A stretch of 64,000 nucleotides of DNA, from positions 1 to 64,000 of the forward strand of contig CAMIHP010000003.1 in assembly GCA_946222005.1 (NCBI GenBank). The letters are read 5' to 3'. This document shows, piece by piece, positions 36,209 to 44,019 of this stretch. Position 1 is the first letter of the stretch, and every line of letters begins with the position of its first letter. The notes below the pieces were generated by a model. The model did not search any database. It was not told the origin of the DNA and saw only the letters and a program-made list of their open reading frames with translations. The position numbers and the translations under genes are program-made. The DNA is from an uncultured Candidatus Saccharibacteria bacterium. GTDB lineage: Bacteria; Patescibacteriota; Saccharimonadia; Saccharimonadales; Saccharimonadaceae.

Positions 36209-37502
36209 GAGAGGTCTCCTTTTCGTTGATTGGTTGGTAAGCTGCCTGGCGTGATAATTGGAAGGCCAGGCCAAGCGCACCAGCAATAAATACCATACTG
36301 GTGCCACCAAAGCTCAGCAATGGCAGCGTAATACCCGTCAGTGGGAAGACTCCAATCATCGACGCTACATTTAGCATAACATGTGCACCCAGCCAGCCAA
36401 AGACTCCAGCTACCACCAGGCGCATTGTCATATCAGGCAAGCGCTCGGCAATCTTCAGTAGGCGTAGCAGTAGTGCTGCAAATAGCGCCAACACCACCAC
36501 GGCCCCCACAAAGCCAAACGTCTCACCAATGATAGCAAAGACTGAGTCGTTAATCGCCTCAGGGAGGTAGCCCGTCGCTTGGATGCTGTTGCCAATACCC
36601 AGGCCAAATAGCCCGCCCGTACCCAGTGCAATCTTGGCATTCTTGATGTGGTAGCCATCATCGTTGCTACTGGCGGCGTGGTCATCCCCCTGGAAGAAGG
36701 TCGCCACCCGCTCCATGCGGTGCGGCGCAATGACGATGAGCAGTAGCACCAGTGCCACACAGCCCGCCGCTAGATAGGCTAGCCAGCGCCAGCTCATGCC
36801 ACTCATCACCACCATGCATGCCACCATGGCAGTGAGAGCCAGGCCTGTGCCCATATCCTTTTGCAAAAATATCACGAAAAAGAGCGCTGCGCACATCATA
36901 ATTACCATGGGGATGATCGTCTGATGGAGGTCGTTTATTACCCCCTGACGCATTCGTGTGCCAAGGAAGAGTGCCATATAGATAAGCATGCCAAACTTCA
37001 GCATCTCGGCTGGCTGGAAGCTCCCCAGTGGCCCCAGCGAGAACCAGCGGCACGCCCCAAGGCTGCACTGAGCAATCGCCGAGACATGCAGCATATTGCC
37101 AAGAACAAACAGCAGTGCACACAACACAAAACCGCTCGCTAGCAGCGTACCCGCCTTCTGGCGCAGCCACGCAAAGGGTACGAGCGACAACCCCACAAAA
37201 GCGCTAATTGACAGCAGCAAGCTCACCGTCTGCTTAATGGCGAAATAGCCATCGGTGTAGTAGTTGGTGTTGTGCGCAGAGTTGAGTACATTAGCACGCT
37301 GCGGGCCAATGGCATACATTACCACCAGGCCAAGCAGCATGAGCAGCCCCACCCAGAGGATAATCTGATAATCTGGCCGGTGCAAACGCGGCACAGCGGC
37401 CGATGGAGTAGAGGCAGCACTCCGTTGCTCGCGACGCACTGGCTGAGCCGACCGAGCCGAAGCCGATCGGTGAGCAGCACGGGTGCGGCGAGCAGCAGCC
37501 AT
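36144..37502 (-). CDS. ftsW: Septal peptidoglycan polymerase FtsW (SEDS family)
   Basis: An Arg/Ala-rich cytoplasmic tail leads into about ten membrane helices with SEDS motifs: FQPAEMLKFGMLIYMA, FLQKDMGTGLAL, GIGNSIQATGYLPEAINDSV and LPLLSFGGTSMVF. SEDS proteins polymerise glycan strands from lipid II together with a class B PBP. The ATG at 37502 starts just after the mraY stop. The last ~21 codons overlap murG. The 452-aa length is slightly long because of the N-terminal tail. Confidence 0.95.
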   Translation of the reverse strand: MAAARRTRAAHRSASARSAQPVRREQRSAASTPSAAVPRLHRPDYQIILWVGLLMLLGLVVMYAIGPQRANVLNSAHNTNYYTDGYFAIKQTVSLLLSISAFVGLSLVPFAWLRQKAGTLLASGFVLCALLFVLGNMLHVSAIAQCSLGACRWFSLGPLGSFQPAEMLKFGMLIYMALFLGTRMRQGVINDLHQTIIPMVIMMCAALFFVIFLQKDMGTGLALTAMVACMVVMSGMSWRWLAYLAAGCVALVLLLIVIAPHRMERVATFFQGDDHAASSNDDGYHIKNAKIALGTGGLFGLGIGNSIQATGYLPEAINDSVFAIIGETFGFVGAVVVLALFAALLLRLLKIAERLPDMTMRLVVAGVFGWLGAHVMLNVASMIGVFPLTGITLPLLSFGGTSMVFIAGALGLAFQLSRQAAYQPINEKETSHEATGSRRWIGRARYAGRRRH

Positions 37503-37503
37503 T

Positions 37504-38532
37504 CTAGATATGCCCCCCACCCAGCGCCATCATCAGGCCAATAAAACCTGTCACGCAAGAGATCACCCAGAAACGCATCGTCACCTTCACCTCTGGCCAA
37601 CCGACTGCTTGGAAGTGCTGGTGAATTGGTGCCGAGATGAACACCTTGCGGTGAAAGAACTTCTTACTGAGGATTTGAATAAGGCTCGAGCCTGCCTCTA
37701 CCACAAACAGCACACCAATAACGGGCAACAAAAACAGGGTATTCGTCAGCATCGCCACGACGCCTAGGCTCGTCCCAAAGGCAAAGCTCCCCACATCGCC
37801 CATAAAGAACCGTGCTGGATAGATATTAAACCACAGGTAGCTCAGCAGCACTCCCACTACGGTGAAGCAAAAGCCCGCCAGCTGCAAATGCCCCTGCAGC
37901 AAAGCAATCACCCCAAAGATGCAATAGCTCACCGCCAGTAGTCCACCAGCCAGGCCATCCAGGCCATCGCTAATGTTTACCGCGTTGCCAGTTGCTACCA
38001 CCGCAAAGATAAAGAGCGGGACAATCCACGGGCCGAGTTGCCAATCGCCCAGGTATGGCACATGCACCGTTGTATAGCCCAGCTTGACGTAAAAGAACCA
38101 GGCCAACACCGCTGCCATCACTGCGATCATCGAGAACTTCAGCCAAGCGCGCAGACCCGCCGAGCCCGAGCCATCACTATTGATATTGATCACATCGTCC
38201 AGCAGCCCCACTGCCCCACCACCAAGCAATGCCGCCAGTGGAAGCCAGGTCTGGGCTCGGTCGAGATTAAACCCCAGCGTCACCACAGCAATGGCCACAA
38301 TGCCAACCATCCCGGCCATGGTGGGGATATTGCGCGTGAATTTATCGGCATGGAGCTTGGTAAAGACCGTCAATTCCTCGCCCGTCGTGCTCGCGGCCCG
38401 CTGCTTTTTCCAGAACTTATAGCGGTAGGCAAAGTAGGTGTAGAGCGGCGTGAGGGCCATCGCCAGCAAAAAAGCCGCGACGCTGAGGAGAAATGTCGCG
38501 TTGAGCTCGCGAACGAGTGTGGTGAGGTTCAT
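37504..38532 (-). CDS. mraY: Phospho-MurNAc-pentapeptide translocase MraY
   Basis: About ten membrane helices carry the PNPT motifs LLDDVININSDGSG, GNAVNISDGLDGLAGG, FMGDVGSFAFG and the HHH-like FFHRKVFISAPIHQHFQ. It makes lipid I from UDP-MurNAc-pentapeptide. The ATG at 38532 overlaps the ftsI stop (TAATG), and ftsW follows with no gap, so the genes are translationally coupled. Confidence 0.96.
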   Translation of the reverse strand: MNLTTLVRELNATFLLSVAAFLLAMALTPLYTYFAYRYKFWKKQRAASTTGEELTVFTKLHADKFTRNIPTMAGMVGIVAIAVVTLGFNLDRAQTWLPLAALLGGGAVGLLDDVININSDGSGSAGLRAWLKFSMIAVMAAVLAWFFYVKLGYTTVHVPYLGDWQLGPWIVPLFIFAVVATGNAVNISDGLDGLAGGLLAVSYCIFGVIALLQGHLQLAGFCFTVVGVLLSYLWFNIYPARFFMGDVGSFAFGTSLGVVAMLTNTLFLLPVIGVLFVVEAGSSLIQILSKKFFHRKVFISAPIHQHFQAVGWPEVKVTMRFWVISCVTGFIGLMMALGGGHI

Positions 38533-40286
38533 TATGGTGTGTGTCCTTTCGGCTCGAGCTTCATATAGTCGAGCAACCAATTAGATATATCCGTGAAAAT
38601 CGGGTGAGCGTCTTGACCCCCCTGCATATTCAGCCCTTTGCCCGAAACCTCCACCATAATAACATACGCCGGCGTTTTGCCAACCTCCCCACCAAAACCG
38701 AGGTAGGTGCCAATAGTTTGGTTCGAAATATACTTGCCATCCTTGATGGTTTGTGATGTACCTGTCTTGCCGCCAATGTAGAACCCCGCGCGGTCACCAC
38801 CCGCATAAAAGGCCTGGCGCGCTTGGTGTACCATTTCGCGCACAGTGGTAGATGACTGCGGCTTGATGACATGAGCATACGAGGCCTTGCGTGCCGCCTT
38901 GGCAAAGGTGCCATTGTCGTCAATCGTCCCCGCGATGACAGTGGGGCTATGGTATGTTCCGCCATTAATAATCGCACTAAAGCCAGCCGAGACCTGCAGC
39001 ATCGTCGCATCCATCCCCTGGCCAAAGGACATATTGGAGTAGCGCACCGCATTGCCCTGCTGCTGGGTGGGTGAGATGATATTACCCTTGGCCTCACCAG
39101 CGAGTTCCACTCCCGTCAGCTGCCCAAGGCGAAAGCGCTTATAGAAGTAGTCATACATCGTGTCGCGCGCCTGGCGAGTGATGTAGCTGCCATTGCCTAA
39201 GCGCTGCGCCACCGTAACCATACCGGTGTTGAGCGACCAATTAAGGGCGTGCTGCATGGTAATGTTGCCCGTCTGTCCTTTGCTGGCATTGCCAATGGTG
39301 ATGTCATCTACCTTGATGCTATCGGTATTATTGTACGTCGTTTGCGGCGTGATAACCCCTTTGTCGATACCTGTCGCCACTGTAAAGGTCTTGATGTCGG
39401 AGCCTGGTTCGTATGGCGTGGTGATGGTGTTGTTGTTGAGTGCGGCGACGCTTTTGATCGTCTTCAGGTTGGACGGGTCATAGGTGGGGAGGTTAGCCAT
39501 GGCTAAGACCTGGCCGTTCTGCGGATTCATTACGACTGCACTGACATCAGTCGCACCGCTGCGCTTGGCCCCATCGACGAGCGCTTGCTCGACCCTCGTC
39601 TGGATGTTGCGATCGATCGTCAGTACCATGTTGGTCCCATTCTTAGCAGGCTGGTTGATATTTGTCCGGCCAATGGTTAGCGGTACTGAGCGGATGTCTG
39701 TCACTGTCTTAAGCACCCCATCTGTGCCGCGCAGCTTATCATCATTGGCCTGTTCGAAGCCGTACTTCCCCTTACCCTCGGCATCGACAAAGCCCAGCAC
39801 TTGGCTGGCCAACTGCCCTTCTGGGTAAACGCGCTGGCTCATCGCATCAAAACCCACCCCAGCGAGATTCTCCTTCTTGATAAGTTCAGCCTGCTTACGG
39901 CTCACTTTGGTGGCAAGCACTTGGTAACGGCTTGGCTTACGCGTGATGTATTGGCGAAAATTCTCACGCACATTACCACCAGCCACTTGGTTGAGCACCG
40001 TCACAATCTTATCTACATCTGTCACGGCCATCGGGTCAGCCCACACGGTATAGACCGTCTCATTCATGACAAGTTTGGCGGGAGTAGTACCATCCATGGT
40101 GTATATCTCACCGCGCTGGGCGCGCAGACGAAATTGCTTGACTTGCTCGCTATCGGCCTGCGATACATAGTAATCATGCTGCAGCAACTGCACATACCCC
40201 AGGCGCAGTACAAACACCACAAGTAGCCCGCCGAGCACAGCGGCGAGCGCCTGAGCGCGTGGCGTAGCAAGATGGCGCTGCAGCAT
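38532..40286 (-). CDS. ftsI: Septal penicillin-binding protein (FtsI / PBP2 class B)
   Basis: One N-terminal helix (ALAAVLGGLLVVFVLRLGYV) is followed by a PBP dimerisation domain (RGEIYTMDGTTPAKLV) and a transpeptidase domain with all three active-site motifs: SDIK in EPGSDIKTFT, SLN in LNWSLNTGM, and KTGT in GGKTGTSQT. It cross-links septal peptidoglycan outside the membrane. At 584 aa it has no PASTA domain. ftsL precedes it by 3 bp and mraY overlaps its stop. Confidence 0.95.
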   Translation of the reverse strand: MLQRHLATPRAQALAAVLGGLLVVFVLRLGYVQLLQHDYYVSQADSEQVKQFRLRAQRGEIYTMDGTTPAKLVMNETVYTVWADPMAVTDVDKIVTVLNQVAGGNVRENFRQYITRKPSRYQVLATKVSRKQAELIKKENLAGVGFDAMSQRVYPEGQLASQVLGFVDAEGKGKYGFEQANDDKLRGTDGVLKTVTDIRSVPLTIGRTNINQPAKNGTNMVLTIDRNIQTRVEQALVDGAKRSGATDVSAVVMNPQNGQVLAMANLPTYDPSNLKTIKSVAALNNNTITTPYEPGSDIKTFTVATGIDKGVITPQTTYNNTDSIKVDDITIGNASKGQTGNITMQHALNWSLNTGMVTVAQRLGNGSYITRQARDTMYDYFYKRFRLGQLTGVELAGEAKGNIISPTQQQGNAVRYSNMSFGQGMDATMLQVSAGFSAIINGGTYHSPTVIAGTIDDNGTFAKAARKASYAHVIKPQSSTTVREMVHQARQAFYAGGDRAGFYIGGKTGTSQTIKDGKYISNQTIGTYLGFGGEVGKTPAYVIMVEVSGKGLNMQGGQDAHPIFTDISNWLLDYMKLEPKGHTP

Positions 40287-40289
40287 GGG

Positions 40290-40643
40290 CTACTCGCTGG
40301 CGTACGCTGTATTGGCTGGTGTTGTCATCGTTTTGGCCACACTACTACCCTGCACTTCCTTAAGGGCAGTCAGGCGGGCGTTGTCGACCTCCAGGTCCTT
40401 CTTTTGCTCGCTGAGAGAGGAGATCTTGTCGTCAATCTTGCTGGCCTCGTAGCCATAGCTGACCGTGTGTGTCGCCTGCGCCAGATATATCAAGCCAAGG
40501 ATGGTGATAAGGAGGGCAATCAGCACTGTGTGGGTGATTGGCCCAAGTTTGATAGCCGAAGCAAAAGCAACGGTGTTACGGTTGCGCTTCCAGGTGCTCT
40601 GGCGTCGACTATTAAATTGCATTGTCCGTGTGTAGGTTGTCAT
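40290..40643 (-). CDS. ftsL: FtsL-like cell-division protein
   Basis: The small protein (117 aa from ATG 40643, or 110 aa from 40622) has a basic tail, one membrane helix (THTVLIALLITILGLIYLAQ) and a coiled-coil external segment (KIDDKISSLSEQKKDLEVDN). This topology and its place between rsmH and ftsI are those of FtsL. No SD is evident. The sequence itself is poorly conserved, so identity depends on context. Confidence 0.8.
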   Translation of the reverse strand: MTTYTRTMQFNSRRQSTWKRNRNTVAFASAIKLGPITHTVLIALLITILGLIYLAQATHTVSYGYEASKIDDKISSLSEQKKDLEVDNARLTALKEVQGSSVAKTMTTPANTAYASE

Positions 40644-40833
40644 TGTGGTGGTGTTTGTGTTGTTTAGCGTTGGTATGGGGTCGTTTCTAGGTCTAGATGG
40701 GGCGGATAGCGCGCCGCCCCAGCGCGAGGTCTTGAGCCAAAGGCTATTTGCCGTGGCGGACCAATACGGTTGTCGTGATTGATTGATTTTGTACGGGGAT
40801 ACGAACTGGCATGTCCCTACTCCTTTTTGTTTT

Positions 40834-41724
40834 TTATATTTTTGCGGCGGCTCGCAGCTTGGCGCTGCGGGCACGCGGATTGTAAGCATCGTCATGGCTG
40901 CCCGCGATTGGCTTCTTGGTGAGGATGCGCAGCTCGGCCTCGTAGCCTGCCTGGCGCTGCTCCGCGAAGAAGCGCTTGACGAGCCGATCCTCAAGGCTAT
41001 GGAAGCTAATCACTCCCACACGTCCACCAGTGCGCAGCAAGGCTGGCACCAGCTGGAGCGTCTGCTCTACCTGCGTCAATTCATCATTGACTGCGATGCG
41101 GACTGCCTGAAAGGTACGCGTGGCCGGATGGGTCTTGCCCCGCTTGCCACGGGTAGCGTGCTCGATGACGCGCGCGAGTTCTCCAGTATTCGACAGTGGC
41201 CGGGCCGCGCAAATAGCTGCAGCATAGCGCCGTGCTATCGCTGGCGGTTCTTCACCGTAGCGGGTGATCAGTCGGGCAAGCTCTGCCTCTGCCATGTGGT
41301 TGACAATCTGCTCGGCAGTCATCGCCTGGCGTTGATCCATCCGCATATCAAGCGGGCCAGTGTGTGTAAAGGAAAACCCTCGGTCAGCTCGATCGAGCTG
41401 CGGTGACGACACCCCCAAATCCAGTAGCAATAAATCAAATTGCTCACCCTCGCGAACCAACTGCTGCGCTGCCTGCAAAAAATCACAATGCATCAGCCGT
41501 GCGCCCTGCCCTGCCAAGCTACCAAGCTGCGACAAAGCATACTGGTCGCGATCGACCAAACACGCCGTGGTATACGTCTGGGTCTGCTCGAGAATCGCTG
41601 TGGCATGGCCGCCATACCCTGCCGTCAGGTCGAGATAGCGCTCACCTGGGCGTGGCTGGAGCTGGGCCAACACTGCCTCCAGCAATACCGGAACATGAAG
41701 TGGTGGATGTGCTTTGATACTCAT
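40834..41724 (-). CDS. rsmH: 16S rRNA (C1402-N4) methyltransferase RsmH (MraW)
   Basis: Motifs include HVPVLLEAVLAQLQPRPGE, YLDLTAGYGGHATAIL (SAM binding), LLLDLGVSSPQLDRADRGFS and VISFHSLEDRLVKRFF near the end. It methylates N4 of C1402 in the decoding centre. It lies second in the dcw cluster but is separated from mraZ by an unusual 604-bp gap. A weak -10 (TACCAT, 41739-41734) lies 9 bp upstream of the ATG, so it may also have its own leaderless promoter. Confidence 0.96.
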   Translation of the reverse strand: MSIKAHPPLHVPVLLEAVLAQLQPRPGERYLDLTAGYGGHATAILEQTQTYTTACLVDRDQYALSQLGSLAGQGARLMHCDFLQAAQQLVREGEQFDLLLLDLGVSSPQLDRADRGFSFTHTGPLDMRMDQRQAMTAEQIVNHMAEAELARLITRYGEEPPAIARRYAAAICAARPLSNTGELARVIEHATRGKRGKTHPATRTFQAVRIAVNDELTQVEQTLQLVPALLRTGGRVGVISFHSLEDRLVKRFFAEQRQAGYEAELRILTKKPIAGSHDDAYNPRARSAKLRAAAKI

Positions 41725-42328
41725 ACGTTTCTTATGGTAGCACAGTGAGCCATAATATTCTTGCCTGGTGGCACGCTATTATCATACTCATGTCTACAAT
41801 GCAACAGCATACGGCTTCTCGCTTTGGTGGATCGACCTGCTGCTGAGGGAGTGTGAGAATCTGTTGTTGTCCCAACAGATTCTCAGCCCAACGCAAGAGG
41901 TCGATACTCGGGGAGTGTCGACCCTTACAGAGTTCCCGAATGCAGTAGGCGATACGCCAAAGCAATGTACGCTATTGATTCTAAAAGATACGCCCCGCTC
42001 AGGCTACTGCGAGATAGTCCGATGCGGGTTCGAGATCACCCACCTGGTAGCGAAACCTGTTTGTTTTCGCATAAAATGTGTTTGTTTTTGTTGACGATCT
42101 TTGCTTGTACCAGGCCGAGAGAGCCCGCCAAAGATCGTTTGAGAGACTTATGTGTATAATTGCCGCAGCAATTATGTGAGGTGGAGTTTTTTGGGAGGTG
42201 TTTGTGAGGAAGGTGCGCCCGACAGGGTTTTGCGTGGGTCGGGTGCCCACATGGCTCACTACCAGATGGTCGATCTCGAGGATATCAGTTACACGTGCTT
42301 GTTAAAGAGCGTCACAAAAACAGCCTTG
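41725..42328. other. 604-bp hairpin-rich gap between mraZ and rsmH
   Basis: In most bacteria these genes nearly touch. Here the gap carries several stems: GTGCGCCCGAC with GTCGGGTGCCC (42213-42248), ATAATTGC/GCAATTAT (42156-42175), ACGATCTTTG/CAAAGATCGT (42094-42138), and the two-stem element at 41855-41935. Overlapping short frames on both strands look non-coding. Confidence 0.6.
41855..41935 (-). ncRNA. Two-stem RNA element, copy 1 (upstream of rsmH)
   Basis: A 12-bp stem (GAGAATCTGTTG/CAACAGATTCTC) and an 11-bp stem (GGTCGATACTC/GAGTGTCGACC, one G-U) flank a linker AGCCCAACGCAAGA. A second copy at 48224-48304 keeps the linker (one change) and the CCTTAYAGWGTTCC flank but has different, still fully paired stems. 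Orientation is assigned from the downstream genes, both on the minus strand about 100-130 bp away. Which strand is transcribed is not proved. Confidence 0.6.
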
Positions 42329-42691
42329 CTACTCGGCCTGCTCTGGTGCCATGAGGCGCCAATACTGGCCGGCGCGCACCGCCACAACCTCGCGCGATAT
42401 CCCGGCATAATCCAGCAGATGCTGCTCTACTGTTACCCTGCCTTGCTTTTGGTCTAGGGTGGCAGCCGTCTTGCCGCGCCGGAACTTGACGTTGAGGTCG
42501 GCGACATGTTCATCCAGGATGCTACCCGTCAGCGCTGGCTCTACCTGGCTATCCCACACATCCTGCGCATACAGGTGGAGGTAGCTGCCAAAGCCGCGCG
42601 TTAGGACTACACCGCTGGCAAACTCCGCCCGAAGCTCCGTCGGTATGGTGAGCCGACGCTTGTCATCCAGCTTGCGTTCGAAGTAATCCAT
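42329..42691 (-). CDS. mraZ: Transcriptional regulator MraZ
   Basis: The 120-aa protein has two tandem MraZ/SpoVT-AbrB repeats: MDYFERKLDDKRRLTIPTEL with VLTRGFGSYLHLY, and TLDQKQGRVTVEQHLLDYAG with VAVRAGQYWRLM. MraZ represses its own dcw operon by binding repeated TGGG-type boxes. Such boxes at exact 10-bp spacing lie upstream of its promoter here (42793-42827). It heads the cluster, with an ~85-nt leader. Confidence 0.95.
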   Translation of the reverse strand: MDYFERKLDDKRRLTIPTELRAEFASGVVLTRGFGSYLHLYAQDVWDSQVEPALTGSILDEHVADLNVKFRRGKTAATLDQKQGRVTVEQHLLDYAGISREVVAVRAGQYWRLMAPEQAE

Positions 42692-42783
42692 GGGGTGTGG
42701 CGATCCTTACAGATGAATTATTTTGTTTTTGTGCAGTGGTGTTTGTTTTTCTCGTGGTTACCCACTTTCTTCCACTACTCCCA

Positions 42784-42827
42784 GTATAATACCCACTCTC
42801 ACCCACACGCAACCCCTTTTACCCACG
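42784..42827 (-). promoter_or_regulatory. mraZ/dcw promoter with 10-bp-phased MraZ boxes
   Basis: On the minus strand GTGGG occurs at 42827-42823, 42807-42803 and 42797-42793, with a degenerate GGGG at the intermediate phase (42817). All are exactly 10 bp apart. The -10 TATACT (42789-42784) follows directly. This matches the known MraZ-binding arrangement and predicts autorepression. Confidence 0.75.
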
Positions 42828-42849
42828 GCATCCCCCGCCGCGCCGGCGC

Positions 42850-42925
42850 TTATCCACAAATCTGTGGAAAAGCTCAACCAGTATCAGGGGTCAGCAGTTT
42901 TCCCCACTCTGCACAATGTGGATAA
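42850..42925. promoter_or_regulatory. Cluster of DnaA-box-like sites upstream of mraZ
   Basis: TTATCCACA at 42850-42858 (+) and 42917-42925 (-) are perfect consensus boxes. TTTTCCACA at 42871-42863 (-) differs by one base. They lie about 60-140 bp upstream of the mraZ promoter. Confidence 0.6.
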
Positions 42926-43049
42926 GAATAAGCGAGATTGGTGAGTGTTTTGATCTGGCCTAGACGTGCCTATAGTAGATATATCTTGCCATTTTATACG
43001 CACAAAAGTAGAAAATACACTGATTTTATGGCATTATAGGCAAAATAGC

Positions 43050-43078
43050 TTGACGCCACTCTCATATATTGATATATA
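43050..43078 (+). promoter_or_regulatory. Promoter of the 71-aa gene
   Basis: TTGACG and TATATA are separated by 17 bp, within the AT-rich motif TATTGATATATATATATTAG that resembles 15206-15225. Confidence 0.5.
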
Positions 43079-43098
43079 TATATTAGCTTTTTAGCTCA

Positions 43099-43157
43099 CA
43101 GAGGTTTGTCTCGAAGAGCAAAAAGCAGCTCTTCGGCCTCTGATCCGAAAGGGGATC
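43099..43157 (+). promoter_or_regulatory. Folded 5' leader of the 71-aa gene
   Basis: CAGAGG/CCTCTG encloses GAAGAGC/GCTCTTC (43099-43142). A second short hairpin, GATCC/GGATC (43142-43157), ends 3 nt before the ATG and includes the SD-like GGGG, so it could restrict translation. Confidence 0.5.
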
Positions 43158-43160
43158 ACC

Positions 43161-43376
43161 ATGACAACCATAATACGATACACGGTTGAAGTTGAAACAA
43201 CAACCGATAGGTCTTATCAACTCGAAGAGACCTTCAGGAGCCCGCGTTTTGCTGCTTCTTTTTTGCAAGCAGCAGCAGAACGTGGGGATTTTCTCCCCAC
43301 AATCAACGACTCCTACATCAGTGCAAGAGTCGTAGCGTCATTCACATGCCGTGAACGGCAAATCGAGGCCAAGTAA
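43161..43376 (+). CDS. Small hypothetical protein, 71 aa, with structured RNA flanks
   Basis: The product begins MTTIIRYTVEVETTTDRSYQ and has alternating beta-like and helical segments (AASFLQAAAERGDF), without signal peptide or membrane helix. A promoter, a folded leader and a large branched terminator hairpin surround it, which argues for real expression. No family is recognised. Its upstream AT-rich motif is shared with the secreted protein at 15293. Confidence 0.65.
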   Translation: MTTIIRYTVEVETTTDRSYQLEETFRSPRFAASFLQAAAERGDFLPTINDSYISARVVASFTCRERQIEAK

Positions 43377-43487
43377 AGCCCACCAACACAGCTCACCATA
43401 TCGCCACGCCTGATTGAGTACTCTATACGAGTATTCTCGGGCCTGGAAACCCGATTTGGCTGTGGCAGTTGGTGGGCTGTGTTTTTT
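43377..43487 (+). terminator. Large branched terminator / structured 3' RNA
   Basis: The perfect 11-bp stem AGCCCACCAAC/GTTGGTGGGCT encloses two side hairpins, GAGTACTC/GAGTATTC and CGGG/CCCG, and is followed by a T6 tract. It is far larger than a normal terminator and may be a separate functional RNA. Confidence 0.6.
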
Positions 43488-43551
43488 GTATAAAGTTTTA
43501 ACAAGCTATGATCTAATTAATATCCAGGCAGACATGCTACGAGCTCTCCAC

Positions 43552-43980
43552 CTACTTCTGCAGAGAATCGATCAAGAACTTAACAAGAAAAATGGCTATC
43601 ATTGCAATAAGGAATAAAAGCCATAGCACAATCCACCCAACCACGACAGCGCTGCACACAATACTCGCTATACCCCACGCACGCGATGCACCTGCTTCGC
43701 GTAGCTTGTCGTAAGAGTTGATGCCAAGGATAATACCAGCAATACTGGCAACAACGGCAGCAGAAAAAGCAGCACGATTCATATTAGTAGATTCATCTGA
43801 AGTAGTACTCGCAATTAGCATGAGAATGCTAATAATGTCACTGCACACACCACCTACACCAAGCACCGTACCTAGGGATGCGTACTGACGAGCCAAGGCG
43901 GGTGATGTTGTGGGCTGTCGTGGCTGTGCTTGCTGGGGTGGCTGTGGTTGAGACTGGGCTGGAATTGGCTGTTGCGGCAT
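43552..43980 (-). CDS. Small membrane protein with Pro/Gln-rich N-terminus (DUF4190-like)
   Basis: A Pro/Gln-rich cytoplasmic tail of ~30 residues precedes three hydrophobic segments: TVLGVGGVCSDIISILMLIA, FSAAVVASIAGIILGINSYD and VVGWIVLWLLFLIAMIAIFL. The layout, with an interior REAGASRAWGIASIVCSAVV, resembles DUF4190-type proteins of unknown function. The start at 43980 has no clear SD. Confidence 0.6.
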   Translation of the reverse strand: MPQQPIPAQSQPQPPQQAQPRQPTTSPALARQYASLGTVLGVGGVCSDIISILMLIASTTSDESTNMNRAAFSAAVVASIAGIILGINSYDKLREAGASRAWGIASIVCSAVVVGWIVLWLLFLIAMIAIFLVKFLIDSLQK

Positions 43981-44019
43981 AGAAAGTGTGCCTTTAAGAA
44001 TAGTGCTGGTATTAAGCCC

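Noticed and set aside
41985..42060. tRNA-like T-arm (GGGTTCGAGATCACCC)
   Set aside because: No acceptor stem, D-arm or anticodon arm can be folded around it.
42850..42925. Replication origin
   Set aside because: Only three DnaA-like boxes, no AT-rich unwinding element beside them, and no dnaA or dnaN nearby. A regulatory role is more likely.
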